Below, piece after piece: positions 46,435-54,822 of a stretch of DNA of 64,000 nucleotides. Positions within the stretch are counted from its first letter, which is position 1, and the number at the start of each line of letters is the position of its first letter. The DNA is from Streptantibioticus cattleyicolor NRRL 8057 = DSM 46488 (GTDB lineage Bacteria > Actinomycetota > Actinomycetes > Streptomycetales > Streptomycetaceae), in NCBI RefSeq assembly GCF_000240165.1, contig NC_017586.1, forward strand, positions 4,216,001-4,280,000. The letters run 5' to 3'. Below the pieces are notes generated by a model. That model did not search any database. It was given only the letters and a program-made list of their open reading frames with translations, and was not told the origin of the DNA. Position numbers and translations under genes: made by a program.

Positions 46435-47337
46435 ATGACCGAACCGCCCGTCCTGCCCGGCGACCCCGTCCGACGCCTGCTGCTGGTGCACGCGCACCCG
46501 GACGACGAGTCGATCAACAACGGCGCGACCATGGCCAAGTACGCCGCCGAGGGCGCCCGGGTCACCCTGGTGACCTGCACCCTGGGCGAGGAGGGCGAGG
46601 TCGTCCCGGCCGAGCTGGCCCACCTCGCCGCCGACCGGGACGACGCGCTCGGCCCCTACCGCACCGGCGAACTCGCCGCCGCCATGGCCGAACTGGGCGT
46701 CACCGACCACCGCTTCCTCGGCGGCCCGGGACGCTACCGCGACTCCGGCATGATGGGCGCCCCGCAGAACGACCGCCCCGGCGCCTTCTGGCGGGCCGAC
46801 GTGGACGAGGCCGCCGCCCACCTGGTCGCCGTCGTCCGCGAGGTACGCCCCCAGGTGCTGGTCACCTACGACCCCGACGGCGGCTACGGCCACCCCGACC
46901 ACATCCAGGCCCACCGGGTCGCCACCCGCGCCGCCGAACTCGCCGCCGACCCCGCCTTCCGCCCCGGCCTCGGCGCCGCCCACCGCATCGCCCGCACCTA
47001 CTGGAACTGCGTGCCGGCGACCGCCGCCGAGGACGCCTTCGCCGAACTGCGCGCCGCCGCGCACGCGCTGCCGTTCCCCGGCGTCGCCGCCCTCGACGAC
47101 GTCCCCGGCGTGGTCCCCGACGGCCGGGCCGCGGTGGCGGTCGACGGCACGGCGTACGCCGGACGCAAGGCCGCGGCGATGCGCGCCCACGCCACCCAGA
47201 TCACCGTGCACGGCGGGTACTTCGCGCTCTCCAACGGGCTGGGCCAGCCGCTGTTCACCACCGAGTGGTACCGCACCCCGGACGGCTCGGCGCCCGACCG
47301 GCCGGCCGGCGACCTGTTCGCGGGGGTGGAGCTGTGA
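46435..47337 (+). CDS. mshB: GlcNAc-Ins deacetylase MshB (mycothiol synthesis)
   Basis: A 300-residue LmbE-type zinc deacetylase. AHPDDE at about residues 20-25 gives the His and Asp zinc ligands and the catalytic Asp; GHPDH (near 162) gives the third ligand. [10 protein letters not shown] and [18 protein letters not shown] are MshB signatures, distinguishing it from the conjugate amidase Mca. It deacetylates GlcNAc-inositol, the second committed step to mycothiol, the actinobacterial thiol buffer. ATG 46435 begins [25 protein letters not shown]. The stop overlaps the next gene (GTGA). Confidence 0.93.
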   Translation: MTEPPVLPGDPVRRLLLVHAHPDDESINNGATMAKYAAEGARVTLVTCTLGEEGEVVPAELAHLAADRDDALGPYRTGELAAAMAELGVTDHRFLGGPGRYRDSGMMGAPQNDRPGAFWRADVDEAAAHLVAVVREVRPQVLVTYDPDGGYGHPDHIQAHRVATRAAELAADPAFRPGLGAAHRIARTYWNCVPATAAEDAFAELRAAAHALPFPGVAALDDVPGVVPDGRAAVAVDGTAYAGRKAAAMRAHATQITVHGGYFALSNGLGQPLFTTEWYRTPDGSAPDRPAGDLFAGVEL

Positions 47338-47741
47338 GCGCCGCGGACAGCGGGACCCGGCCGCCCCGGGGCCCTCTGGCCGGGGTGCCGCTGGCGCTGG
47401 TGTACGTGGGGCTGGGGCTGCTCGGGGTGCTGGTGGCGGTGGCCGGTTCGCTGGTGCAGGGCGGCTGGTTCCCCGGCGGCCTCGTCCTCGCGCTGGCGGG
47501 CAGCGCCGGCCTCTTCCACGGCGGCGGGCGGCTCACCGGCAACCGGCTCGGCTCGGCGGTCCCCACCGTGCTGTGGTTCCTCACCGTGATGTACCTCAGC
47601 GTCACCCGGCCCGAGGGCGACTTCATGTTCACCGCGGGCGCCGGACCCTACGTCTACCTGCTGGGCGGCATGGCGATCGGAGTGATCTGCGCCACGCTGC
47701 CGCACCGCACGCCCCCGCCCGGCGGGCCCGGCCGGCGCTGA
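47334..47741 (+). CDS. DUF6113-like integral membrane protein
   Basis: A 135-residue protein with about four transmembrane segments ([65 protein letters not shown]). GTG 47334 overlaps the mshB stop, so the two are co-translated; the linkage with mshB is common in Streptomyces. No transport or enzyme motif is seen. The DUF6113 label is from memory of this neighbourhood. Confidence 0.75.
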   Translation: MSAADSGTRPPRGPLAGVPLALVYVGLGLLGVLVAVAGSLVQGGWFPGGLVLALAGSAGLFHGGGRLTGNRLGSAVPTVLWFLTVMYLSVTRPEGDFMFTAGAGPYVYLLGGMAIGVICATLPHRTPPPGGPGRR

Positions 47742-48012
47742 GCCCGCCGCCGCGCGCGGTCCGCCGGCGCCGTCCGCGCCCGCCGCGCGCGACCCGGCCG
47801 GCGGCACATCCGCCGAGGTCGTCCCCGGTCGCGGGGGCGGAACGGGGGTTGGCCCGCCGCCGACCGGCGCTTGTGTGACGTTCCGACGGGCTGACGTTCC
47901 GTCCGGTCGCCGGGTACGGGGCCCCGCCTGACGTCGGCCAGTATGGTGGTGCGCGCCGGCGAGCCGCCCGCGAATGGCCGTGCGGTGGCGAAGCTAACCG
48001 GGAGAACCTGCT
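47742..48012 (+). promoter_or_regulatory. Upstream region with direct repeats before the PG_binding_4-like gene
   Basis: 270 bp without a gene. TGACGTTCCG occurs twice as direct repeats (47876-47885 and 47892-47901, 16 bp apart), followed by a related TGACGTCGG at about 47930. The spacing is one and a half helical turns. GGGAG before the TTG at 48013 is the ribosome site. The repeats are a candidate activator or repressor site. Confidence 0.4.
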
Positions 48013-50091
48013 TTGAGCCGTGAAACTGACAGTTCGTCCTCAGGACCCCAGGGTCGCGGCGGCGCCGCGTACCCGTCCGGGACACCGCCGTACGGAACGG
48101 GCCAGTATCCGTCGCAGCGCCCGCAGGAGGAGCCGCTGACCGGCGGGTCCGCGGAGGCCGCGGCCGAGGAGCGCAAGACCGAGACGACGCTGACCACCCG
48201 GATCCGGATCAACATCCCCGGCTCCCGGCCGATCCCGCCGGTGGTCGTGCGTACCCCGGTGGGCGAGGAGGAGGCCGCATCCGGTGCCGCCGGGCGGGAC
48301 GAGAACGGCGGCGGCCACGCCAGGACGGCCGACGGGGCGCCCGGCGCCGCGTCGGCGCGGGTACCGGGCGCCGCGACGACCCTCCAGGGCGCGGCCGGTG
48401 AGCCGTCTCCCGGCGCCGCGGCGACCGGCGGTACGGCCACCGGCGGCGGCGCCCCGGGCGGCGAGAAGAAGACCAGCGACTGGTTCGCGCCGCGCAAGCC
48501 GGTGGCGACGCCGGGCGCGGGCGGCCCCGGCACCGGTGCCACGGGGACCGCGGGCCCGGTGGTGCAGGCCGCCCCGGCCGCGCCGCGTACCGGCGACCCG
48601 TTCGGCGCCCCGGCGGCGCCCGGCGCCTCGGTGCCGCGCCAGCCGGAGGTCCCGTACTTCGGCGGCGGCGCCCCGGCTGGTCCGGCGGTGCCGGAACCGG
48701 ACGCCGGTGCCGTGCCGCCGGCGGGGAGCGTGCCGTTCCCCGGCGGTCCGCAGGCCCCGGGCGCCCCCGGCACCGGCTTCGACGGCGCCGTGGGCGGTGC
48801 GGTGCCGCAGGCCCCGGCCGGGCCGACGACGGGACCGGTGACGGGCACCATGCGCACGCCGGCCGCCGCCGGACCGGTGACCGGCGTGGACGCGCCCGCC
48901 GGGGGCCCCGGCGGCGCCAAGGGCAAGGGCCGCACCGGCAGCGGCCTGCGCGGCGGCTCGCCCAGCGCGGTCGGGGACACCCTGGTCGGCGGCATCCCGG
49001 CGGTTCCGGCCGCCGACGACAAGCCCGCGCCGCAGTTCACCGCGCCCCGGCCGCCGGAGGGCGGCAGGACGGCGTCCGCGCAGCCCGGCAAGACCGCCCC
49101 GAGCGGCGGCACCCCCGCCAAGGCGGCCAAGGGCGGCAAGGGGCGCAACAAGCTGGCGCTGGCCGGCGGCGGCGTCCTGGTGCTCGCCGCGGTGGCCTAC
49201 GGCGCCGGGCTGCTGATGGACCACGCCGACGTACCCAACGGCACCGTGGTCCTCGGCACCGACATCGGCGGCAAGACCAAGGAGGACGCGCTCAAGGCGC
49301 TCGACCCGGCGGTCGGCAGCCGGGCCACCGCGCCGCTGCGGATCCGCGTCGGCGACCAGGACAAGGAGCTCAAGCCGGCCCTCGCCGGGCTCGCCGTGGA
49401 CCCGCAGGAGACGGTGCGGCGGCTGGCCCACCGCGACTACAACCCGGTCTCCGTGGTCCGTTCGCTCTTCGGCGGCACCCGCCAGGCGCAGCCCGCGGTC
49501 ACCGTCGACCAGGAGAAGCTGCGCAGCCAGGTGCAGACGCTGACGGCGGGCACGGGCACGGGTGGCGGCGCCGACGGCATGGTGAAGTTCGTGGCCGGCA
49601 AGCCCGTCGTGGTGCCCGGCACCCCGCACCAGGCGGTGGACCTCGCCGCCGCGGTGCGCACGATCACCGACGCCTACGAACACCGGGTGACCACCGGGTC
49701 CGACGCCCCGGTGGTGCTGCCGGTCACCACGCAGCAGTCCAAGGTCACCAAGGAGGCGCTCGACAAGGCCGTCCGGGAGATCGGCGCCCCGGCCATGTCC
49801 GGCCGCGTCGTCGTGGTGGCCGGGACCCGGTCGGTGCCGTTCAGCCCGGAGAAGTCGCTGAGCAAGATCCTGACCATCGTCCCGGCCGGGGACAGCGGCC
49901 AGCTCACCCTCCACATCGACCTGGCGGTCCTGAAGGACCTGTACGGCACCGCCTTCGACGGCGTGCTGCTGGAACGCGGCACCGGTGCCCGCACGCCGGT
50001 CACCCCGCAGGACGTGGCCTCGGCGATGATGGCGCAGCTGGGCCGCACGGCCGCGGTGAAGACCGCGGTCATCCCCAACGTGGCCCCCTGA
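48013..50091 (+). CDS. Membrane-anchored protein with peptidoglycan-binding (PG_binding_4-like) region
   Basis: A 692-residue protein. The first ~375 residues are low-complexity Gly/Ala/Pro/Thr-rich and likely disordered in the cytoplasm. One transmembrane helix follows (KLALAGGGVLVLAAVAYGAGLLM, about 380-400), then a ~290-residue extracellular part (VPNGTVVLGTDIGGKTKEDALKAL, RAPLRIRVG-like strand, a PG_binding_4-like fold twice repeated in outline). Homologues of this region precede YkuD or VanW domains; neither is present here. TTG 48013 fits the GGGAG site. It probably tethers to or senses the cell wall. The Gly-rich leader is unusually long. Confidence 0.72.
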   Translation: MSRETDSSSSGPQGRGGAAYPSGTPPYGTGQYPSQRPQEEPLTGGSAEAAAEERKTETTLTTRIRINIPGSRPIPPVVVRTPVGEEEAASGAAGRDENGGGHARTADGAPGAASARVPGAATTLQGAAGEPSPGAAATGGTATGGGAPGGEKKTSDWFAPRKPVATPGAGGPGTGATGTAGPVVQAAPAAPRTGDPFGAPAAPGASVPRQPEVPYFGGGAPAGPAVPEPDAGAVPPAGSVPFPGGPQAPGAPGTGFDGAVGGAVPQAPAGPTTGPVTGTMRTPAAAGPVTGVDAPAGGPGGAKGKGRTGSGLRGGSPSAVGDTLVGGIPAVPAADDKPAPQFTAPRPPEGGRTASAQPGKTAPSGGTPAKAAKGGKGRNKLALAGGGVLVLAAVAYGAGLLMDHADVPNGTVVLGTDIGGKTKEDALKALDPAVGSRATAPLRIRVGDQDKELKPALAGLAVDPQETVRRLAHRDYNPVSVVRSLFGGTRQAQPAVTVDQEKLRSQVQTLTAGTGTGGGADGMVKFVAGKPVVVPGTPHQAVDLAAAVRTITDAYEHRVTTGSDAPVVLPVTTQQSKVTKEALDKAVREIGAPAMSGRVVVVAGTRSVPFSPEKSLSKILTIVPAGDSGQLTLHIDLAVLKDLYGTAFDGVLLERGTGARTPVTPQDVASAMMAQLGRTAAVKTAVIPNVAP

Positions 50092-50144
50092 CCGGCGGCT
50101 CCACGCTGTCGCACCGCCCCGGGGGCCGCCGCCCCGGGGGCGGT

Positions 50145-50174
50145 TGTCATGGGGGCACCCATGACATCTGTCAT
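50145..50174. promoter_or_regulatory. Nested TGTCAT inverted repeats before the ABC/two-component operon
   Basis: TGTCATGGG (50145-50153) pairs with CCCATGACA (50158-50166). The same ATGACA also pairs with TGTCAT at 50169-50174. Three half-sites of alternating orientation therefore stand 61-90 bp before the ABC ATPase start. This is a natural array for a dimeric LuxR/NarL-type response regulator, and one is encoded at the end of the operon. Confidence 0.6.
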
Positions 50175-50234
50175 CCGCAGGTCACGACGGGGGACACTGC
50201 CGCGCCCCGCCCGCCGCACGGCAAGCTGGTCACC

Positions 50235-51206
50235 ATGAGCGTTACAGCCGCACCGACGACATCGCGCCGGGAGCCGACGGGGGCACCCGCCGTCAGCTTC
50301 ACCGATGTGACCAAGAGCTACGGCCAGGTCAAGGCCGTGGACCGCATCAACCTCACGCTGCACCCCGGGGAGACCGTGGCCCTGCTCGGGCCCAACGGCG
50401 CCGGCAAGTCCTCCACCCTGGACCTGCTGCTCGGGCTGCGCCGCCCCGACTCCGGCAGCGTCGAGGTCTTCGGCGGCACCCCGGCCCGGGCAATAGCCAA
50501 GGGCCAGGTCGGCGCGATGCTGCAGAGCGGCGGCCTCATGGAGGACGTCAAGGTCCGCGAGCTGGTCAAGCTCGCCTGCGACCTGCACCCCCGGGCCTAC
50601 CCGGTCCAGCAGGTCCTGGAGAACGCCGGGATCACCGAGATCGCCGACCGCATGGTCAACAAGCTCTCCGGCGGTCAGGAGCAGCGCGTCCGCTTCGCCC
50701 TGGCCACCGCCGGCGCCAACGACCTGATCATCCTCGACGAGCCCACCACCGGCATGGACGTCACCGTCCGCCAGGCGTTCTGGGCCACCATGCGCCGCCA
50801 GGCCGAGCAGGGGCGCACGGTGCTCTTCGCCACCCACTACCTGGAGGAGGCCGACGCGATCGCCGACCGGGTGATCGTGCTCCACCGCGGCCGGGTCCTC
50901 GCCGACGGCTCCGCGGCCGAGATCAAGGCCAAGGCCGGCGCCCGCCGCATCGTCTTCGACCTCGACGGCCGCATTGACGAGACGGCCCTGCGCGGCCTGC
51001 CGTTCCTGACCGCGCTCACCGTCAGCGGCCAGACCGTCCGCATCCAGTCCACCGACGCCGACGCCACCACCCACGCGCTCTACGGGCTCGGGCTCTACCC
51101 GCGCAACCTGGAGGTCTCCGGGCTCGGCCTGGAGCAGGCGTTCATAGCGATCACCACCGCGTCCGACGCCACGACGGCCGCGACCGCCGAGGAGACGGCC
51201 CGATGA
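50235..51206 (+). CDS. ABC transporter ATPase (DrrA-like exporter)
   Basis: A 323-residue ATPase: Walker A GPNGAGKSS, signature LSGGQEQR, Walker B LIILDEPTTGMD, switch His ATHYLEEAD, and a C-terminal ~90-residue extension usual for DrrA-type exporters. ATG 50235 starts a Thr/Pro-rich leader. Its stop overlaps the permease start (ATGA), and the pair is followed by a histidine kinase and response regulator, so the four genes likely form one self-regulated export system for a drug, lipid or peptide. Confidence 0.92.
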   Translation: MSVTAAPTTSRREPTGAPAVSFTDVTKSYGQVKAVDRINLTLHPGETVALLGPNGAGKSSTLDLLLGLRRPDSGSVEVFGGTPARAIAKGQVGAMLQSGGLMEDVKVRELVKLACDLHPRAYPVQQVLENAGITEIADRMVNKLSGGQEQRVRFALATAGANDLIILDEPTTGMDVTVRQAFWATMRRQAEQGRTVLFATHYLEEADAIADRVIVLHRGRVLADGSAAEIKAKAGARRIVFDLDGRIDETALRGLPFLTALTVSGQTVRIQSTDADATTHALYGLGLYPRNLEVSGLGLEQAFIAITTASDATTAATAEETAR

Positions 51207-51955
51207 ACACCCTGGCATCCCGATCCCTGATCAAGCTGGAGATCACCCGCACGTTGCGCAACAAGCGCTTCATGTTCTTCTCGGTGATCTACCCGGCTGG
51301 CCTCTTCCTGCTGATCTCCGGCTCCGCCGGCAGCCAGAAGATCGGCGACACCGGCCTTTCCATGCAGCTGTACTTCATGGTCTCCATGGCCTCCTTCGGC
51401 GTGCTCACCGCCGTCCTGATGGGCAACAGCGAGCGCATCTCCAAGGAACGGGAGAAGGGCTGGGTGCGCCAGCTGCGGCTGACCGCGCTCCCCGGCCACG
51501 GCTACGTGCTCGCCAAGATCGCCTCGGCGGCCACCGTCACCCTGCCGGCGATCGTGGTAGTCGAGCTGGTCGCGGCGATATTCAAGGGCGTCCGGCTGGA
51601 GGCGTGGCAGTGGATAGCGCTCTCCGTCGCCATCTGGGCCGGCTCGCTGGTCTTCGCCGCACTCGGGGTGGCCATCGGCTACCTGGTCAACGGTGACGCG
51701 GTCCGCCCGGTCACCATGCTGATCTACTTCGGGCTGTCGATCCTCGGCGGGCTGTGGATGCCCGCCACGGTCTTCCCGCAGTGGCTCCAGAACATCGCCA
51801 AGTGGCTGCCGACCTCCGCCTACGCCGCGCTCGGCCACGCCATCGAGGCCGGCGGCGCCCCCCACGCCCGCGACCTTGCGGTGCTCGTCGGCTACCTCGT
51901 GGTCTTCGGCGGTGGGGCAGCATGGTTGTACCGGAAGGACAGCCTCAAGGCGTGA
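51203..51955 (+). CDS. ABC-2 type permease (DrrB-like)
   Basis: A 250-residue permease with six hydrophobic segments: LIKLEITRTLRNKRFMFFSVIYPAGLFLLISG, MVSMASFGVLTAVLMG, KIASAATVTLPAIVVVELVA and others, with the central ERISKEREKGWVRQLRLT loop and a C-terminal WMPATVFPQWLQNIAKWLPTSA typical of ABC-2 exporters. ATG 51203 overlaps the ATPase stop. Substrate is unknown. Confidence 0.9.
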   Translation: MNTLASRSLIKLEITRTLRNKRFMFFSVIYPAGLFLLISGSAGSQKIGDTGLSMQLYFMVSMASFGVLTAVLMGNSERISKEREKGWVRQLRLTALPGHGYVLAKIASAATVTLPAIVVVELVAAIFKGVRLEAWQWIALSVAIWAGSLVFAALGVAIGYLVNGDAVRPVTMLIYFGLSILGGLWMPATVFPQWLQNIAKWLPTSAYAALGHAIEAGGAPHARDLAVLVGYLVVFGGGAAWLYRKDSLKA

Positions 51956-51997
51956 CCCGAAGGGCGGACGCGACCGGAAGGCGGTGAGGTGGACGGG

Positions 51998-53227
51998 ATG
52001 AGTGTGGACGAGTGCGACGGCGAGCCGGAGGGCGGCCCGGAGATCGGGATCGGCAAGCCCCCGGAGAACGCCCGGGAGCTGCTGATCAAGCTCTGCTGGA
52101 CCGGGGCCTACATGCTCTACATGGCCTCCGCCGTCGGCAACCTCGTCGCCGTCCGCCACTCCACCCCGGGGCTGGTGTTCGGCTGGCTGGGGCTGGCCGC
52201 CTTCGTCGGCCCCTATCTGTACCTGGTGCTGACGCGCAAGGGGCGCCGCGGCTTCCAGCTCTGGCAGGGGGCCCTGCTGGTCTGGCTCTACGCGCTGGCG
52301 ACCGGGCTCACCTTCGCCTACGGGTCCGACTGGCTGGTGCTGCTGATCTACGTCGCGATCGCCTCGGGCGCGGTGCTGCCGGTCCGCAAGGCCCTGTGGG
52401 CGGTGCCGGGGGTGGCGTTGTCGCTGCTGGGGGTGGGGTTGCTGGTCCACGGCAACGAGGTGATGCTCGCCGGGGAGTTCTTCCCCGCGCTGCTCGGAGG
52501 GGCCGCGATGTTCGGGGTGGTGCAGATGCGGCGCACCATGCGGGAGCTGCGGGAGGCCCGGGCGACGGTGGCCCGGCTGGCGGCCACCGAGGAACGGCTG
52601 CGGCTCGCCCGTGACCTGCACGACCTGCTCGGCCACTCGCTCTCCCTGATCACCTTGAAGAGCGAGCTGGCCGGCCGGATGCTCCCGGACCGCCCGGACG
52701 ACGCCGCCAAGCAGGTCGCCGACATCGAGCAGGTCAGCCGGCAGGCGCTGGTGGACGTCCGGGAAGCGGTCAGCGGCTTCCGCCGGCCCACCCTCGGGGT
52801 GGAGCTGGCCGGCGCCCGCACCGCGCTGCGCACCGCGGGCGTCGAGGCGTCCATCGCCCCCTCGCTCGACCGGTCGGCGCACCAGCGTCCCCCCGGGCTC
52901 GGCCCGGAGGAGGAGGGCGCGCTCGCCTGGGCGCTGCGTGAGGCGGTCACCAACATCGTGCGCCACAGCGGGGCCGGCCACTGCGAACTGCTGCTGGACG
53001 AGGTCTGGGAGGCCGACGAGACGCGTTACCTGCGGCTGGAGATATCGGACGACGGCCGCGGTCCCGGCCGCGCCCACCACGCCGGCAACGGACTGGGCGG
53101 CCTGGAGGAACGCCTCGCGCTCTCCGGCGGCCGGCTGCGCACCGGCCCCTCCCGCACCGCAGGGTTCTGCCTCCAGGCGTACGTACCGCTGCGCCCGGCC
53201 CCGGCCGCCGTGGCCGTCGCCTCCTAG
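51998..53227 (+). CDS. NarL-type sensor histidine kinase (HisKA_3)
   Basis: A 409-residue kinase. An N-terminal membrane sensor of about 4-5 helices (residues 30-190) contains no large external domain, so it may sense the membrane itself, as DesK does. HisKA_3 has the phospho-accepting H208 in RDLHDLLGHSLSLITLK. The HATPase domain shows REAVTNIVRHSGAGH and DDGRGPG, GNGLGGLEERL. ATG 51998 with GAGG 8 nt upstream is preferred over GTG 51989. It is paired with the LuxR-type regulator 70 bp downstream and probably controls the ABC exporter. Confidence 0.9.
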   Translation: MSVDECDGEPEGGPEIGIGKPPENARELLIKLCWTGAYMLYMASAVGNLVAVRHSTPGLVFGWLGLAAFVGPYLYLVLTRKGRRGFQLWQGALLVWLYALATGLTFAYGSDWLVLLIYVAIASGAVLPVRKALWAVPGVALSLLGVGLLVHGNEVMLAGEFFPALLGGAAMFGVVQMRRTMRELREARATVARLAATEERLRLARDLHDLLGHSLSLITLKSELAGRMLPDRPDDAAKQVADIEQVSRQALVDVREAVSGFRRPTLGVELAGARTALRTAGVEASIAPSLDRSAHQRPPGLGPEEEGALAWALREAVTNIVRHSGAGHCELLLDEVWEADETRYLRLEISDDGRGPGRAHHAGNGLGGLEERLALSGGRLRTGPSRTAGFCLQAYVPLRPAPAAVAVAS

Positions 53228-53236
53228 TGACGCGGG

Positions 53237-53257
53237 TTTTCCACAGGGTTTTCCACA
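53237..53257 (+). repeat. Two tandem TTTTCCACA motifs
   Basis: TTTTCCACA is found at 53237-53245 and again at 53249-53257, as part of a 12-bp tandem repeat (GGGTTTTCCACA). Each differs by one base from the DnaA-box consensus TTATCCACA. They lie in the 70-bp gap between the kinase and its regulator gene. Confidence 0.5.
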
Positions 53258-53297
53258 GGGCCGAAAGGATCATGGAGCAGGTCGCTACCCTGCACGC

Positions 53298-53936
53298 ATG
53301 AACGACCTCCAGGGCGAGCAGCCCGCCGTCACGATCCGCGTACTCCTCGCCGAGGACCAGTCGATGGTCCGCGAGGCGCTGGCCACGTTGCTGGGCCTGG
53401 AGGCCGACATCGACGTGGTTGCCCAAGTGGCGCGCGGTGACGAGGTGGTGGCGGCGGCCCGGGAGCACGCGGTGGACGTGGCCCTGCTCGACATAGAGAT
53501 GCCGGGGATGACCGGGATCGACGCGGCGACGCTGCTGCGCAAGGAGCTTCCCGGGGTCAAGGTGGTCATCGTCACCACCTTCGGCCGCCCCGGATATCTG
53601 CGCCGCGCGATGGAGCAGGGCGCCGACGCCTTCCTGGTCAAGGACGCCCCCGCGGCCCAACTCGCCGACGCGGTACGCCGGGTGCTCGCCGGCGAGAAGG
53701 TGATCGACCCCACGCTGGCGGCGCTGGCGCTCTCCGAAGGGGCCGATCCGCTCACCGGACGCGAACGGGAGGTGCTGCGGGCGGCTGCCGACGGGTCGGT
53801 CAACGCCGAGATCGCCAAGGCGCTCCACCTGTCCGAGGGCACGGTGCGCAACTACCTGTCCACCGCGATCCAGAAGACCGGCGCGCGCAACCGTTCCGAG
53901 GCGGTGCGCATCGCCCGGGAGAAGGGGTGGCTGTGA
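53298..53936 (+). CDS. LuxR/NarL-family response regulator
   Basis: A 212-residue regulator. The receiver domain (about 10-130) has the acidic pair in LLAEDQSMVREAL, phospho-accepting D65 (LLDIEMPG) and the conserved Lys in FLVKDAPA. The LuxR helix-turn-helix (about 148-205) reads LTGREREVLRAAADGSVNAEIAKALHLSEGTVRNYL. ATG 53298 is clear. It is cognate to the upstream kinase. By analogy with DesR it should bind symmetrical sites ahead of the operon, the TGTCAT repeats being good candidates. Confidence 0.93.
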   Translation: MNDLQGEQPAVTIRVLLAEDQSMVREALATLLGLEADIDVVAQVARGDEVVAAAREHAVDVALLDIEMPGMTGIDAATLLRKELPGVKVVIVTTFGRPGYLRRAMEQGADAFLVKDAPAAQLADAVRRVLAGEKVIDPTLAALALSEGADPLTGREREVLRAAADGSVNAEIAKALHLSEGTVRNYLSTAIQKTGARNRSEAVRIAREKGWL

Positions 53937-53964
53937 CCCTCGTGCCCGGGGCTGAGGGGGCACG

Positions 53965-54813
53965 TCAGTTGAGCAGGGCGCGGGCCGCCCGGGCCTGGTG
54001 GCGCATGGATTCGGCGGCGCCGGGGTCGAGTTCGGCCAGCAGGTCGGCGTAGCGGTCGAGTTCGGCGGCGCCGGTGAGGAAGTCGCCGCGTTCGACGAGG
54101 AGTTGGGCGCGTTCGGCGCGCAGCCGGGCCGGATGGCGGGGGAGCAGCAGCGACAGGTCCACCGCCCACAGCTGGACGGCGCTGTGCTCGGGGCGGGCGG
54201 CGGCCCAGGCCCGGATGTTGCCCAGCACGCGGGCGATGACGTCCAGCGGATCGGCCGGGGCCAGCATGTCCGGGGTGGGCGGTCCCCCGGTGGCGCCGGC
54301 CACCAGCGTCTCGACGTCCTGCCCGGTCAGCTCCCGGCCGCCGCTGAACGGGTCGGCGAGCACATGGCGCCCCCGGGGATCGCCGACGCCCACCACGAAG
54401 TGGCCGGGGAGCGCCACCCCGTACACCGGGGCGCCCACCCGGCGGCCGACCTCGATCCACACCACCGACAGCAGGATCGGCAGCCCGTGTCCGCGCCGCA
54501 GCACCTGGTGGAGCAGGGAGGACTCCAGCCGCCGGTAGTCCGCCGGGTCGCCGCGGAAGCCGCAGCGGGTGCCCAGCGCGTCGGCGAGCGCCTCGGCCCA
54601 GGCGGACGGGGTGGCGGCGGCGCGGGGCGGCGGGGTGACCACGGCGGCCAGCCGGTCGAGTGCGTCCAGCGCGGCGGCGAGCCCGTCCTCGTCCAGCGCC
54701 GGGTCGGCCTCGGCGCCCACCAGCAGGCACAGCAGCGCCAGGTCCGGCCGCTCCCCCCGGACCTCCCGGGCGAACCGCTGCCGCCTGCGGGTGATGTCGT
54801 CCATCGCAACCAT
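53965..54813 (-). CDS. SirB1-type transglutaminase-like/TPR protein
   Basis: About 282 residues. The ALGTRCGFRGDPADYRRLESSLLHQVLRRGHGLPILLSVVWIEVGRR block and VYGVALPGHFVVGV are the SirB1_N transglutaminase-like fold. Its catalytic Cys position is not present (LPILLS instead of P.tLa), suggesting a non-catalytic member. The C-terminal ~90 residues are TPR-like (LRAERAQLLVERGDFLTGAAEL). It starts 9 nt after the GNAT gene stop (GTG 54819 or ATG 54813), so the two are cotranscribed. Function is unknown; the family is linked to transcriptional or biosynthetic control in other bacteria. Confidence 0.8.
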   Translation of the reverse strand: MVAMDDITRRRQRFAREVRGERPDLALLCLLVGAEADPALDEDGLAAALDALDRLAAVVTPPPRAAATPSAWAEALADALGTRCGFRGDPADYRRLESSLLHQVLRRGHGLPILLSVVWIEVGRRVGAPVYGVALPGHFVVGVGDPRGRHVLADPFSGGRELTGQDVETLVAGATGGPPTPDMLAPADPLDVIARVLGNIRAWAAARPEHSAVQLWAVDLSLLLPRHPARLRAERAQLLVERGDFLTGAAELDRYADLLAELDPGAAESMRHQARAARALLN

Positions 54814-54822
54814 GGCCACCGC

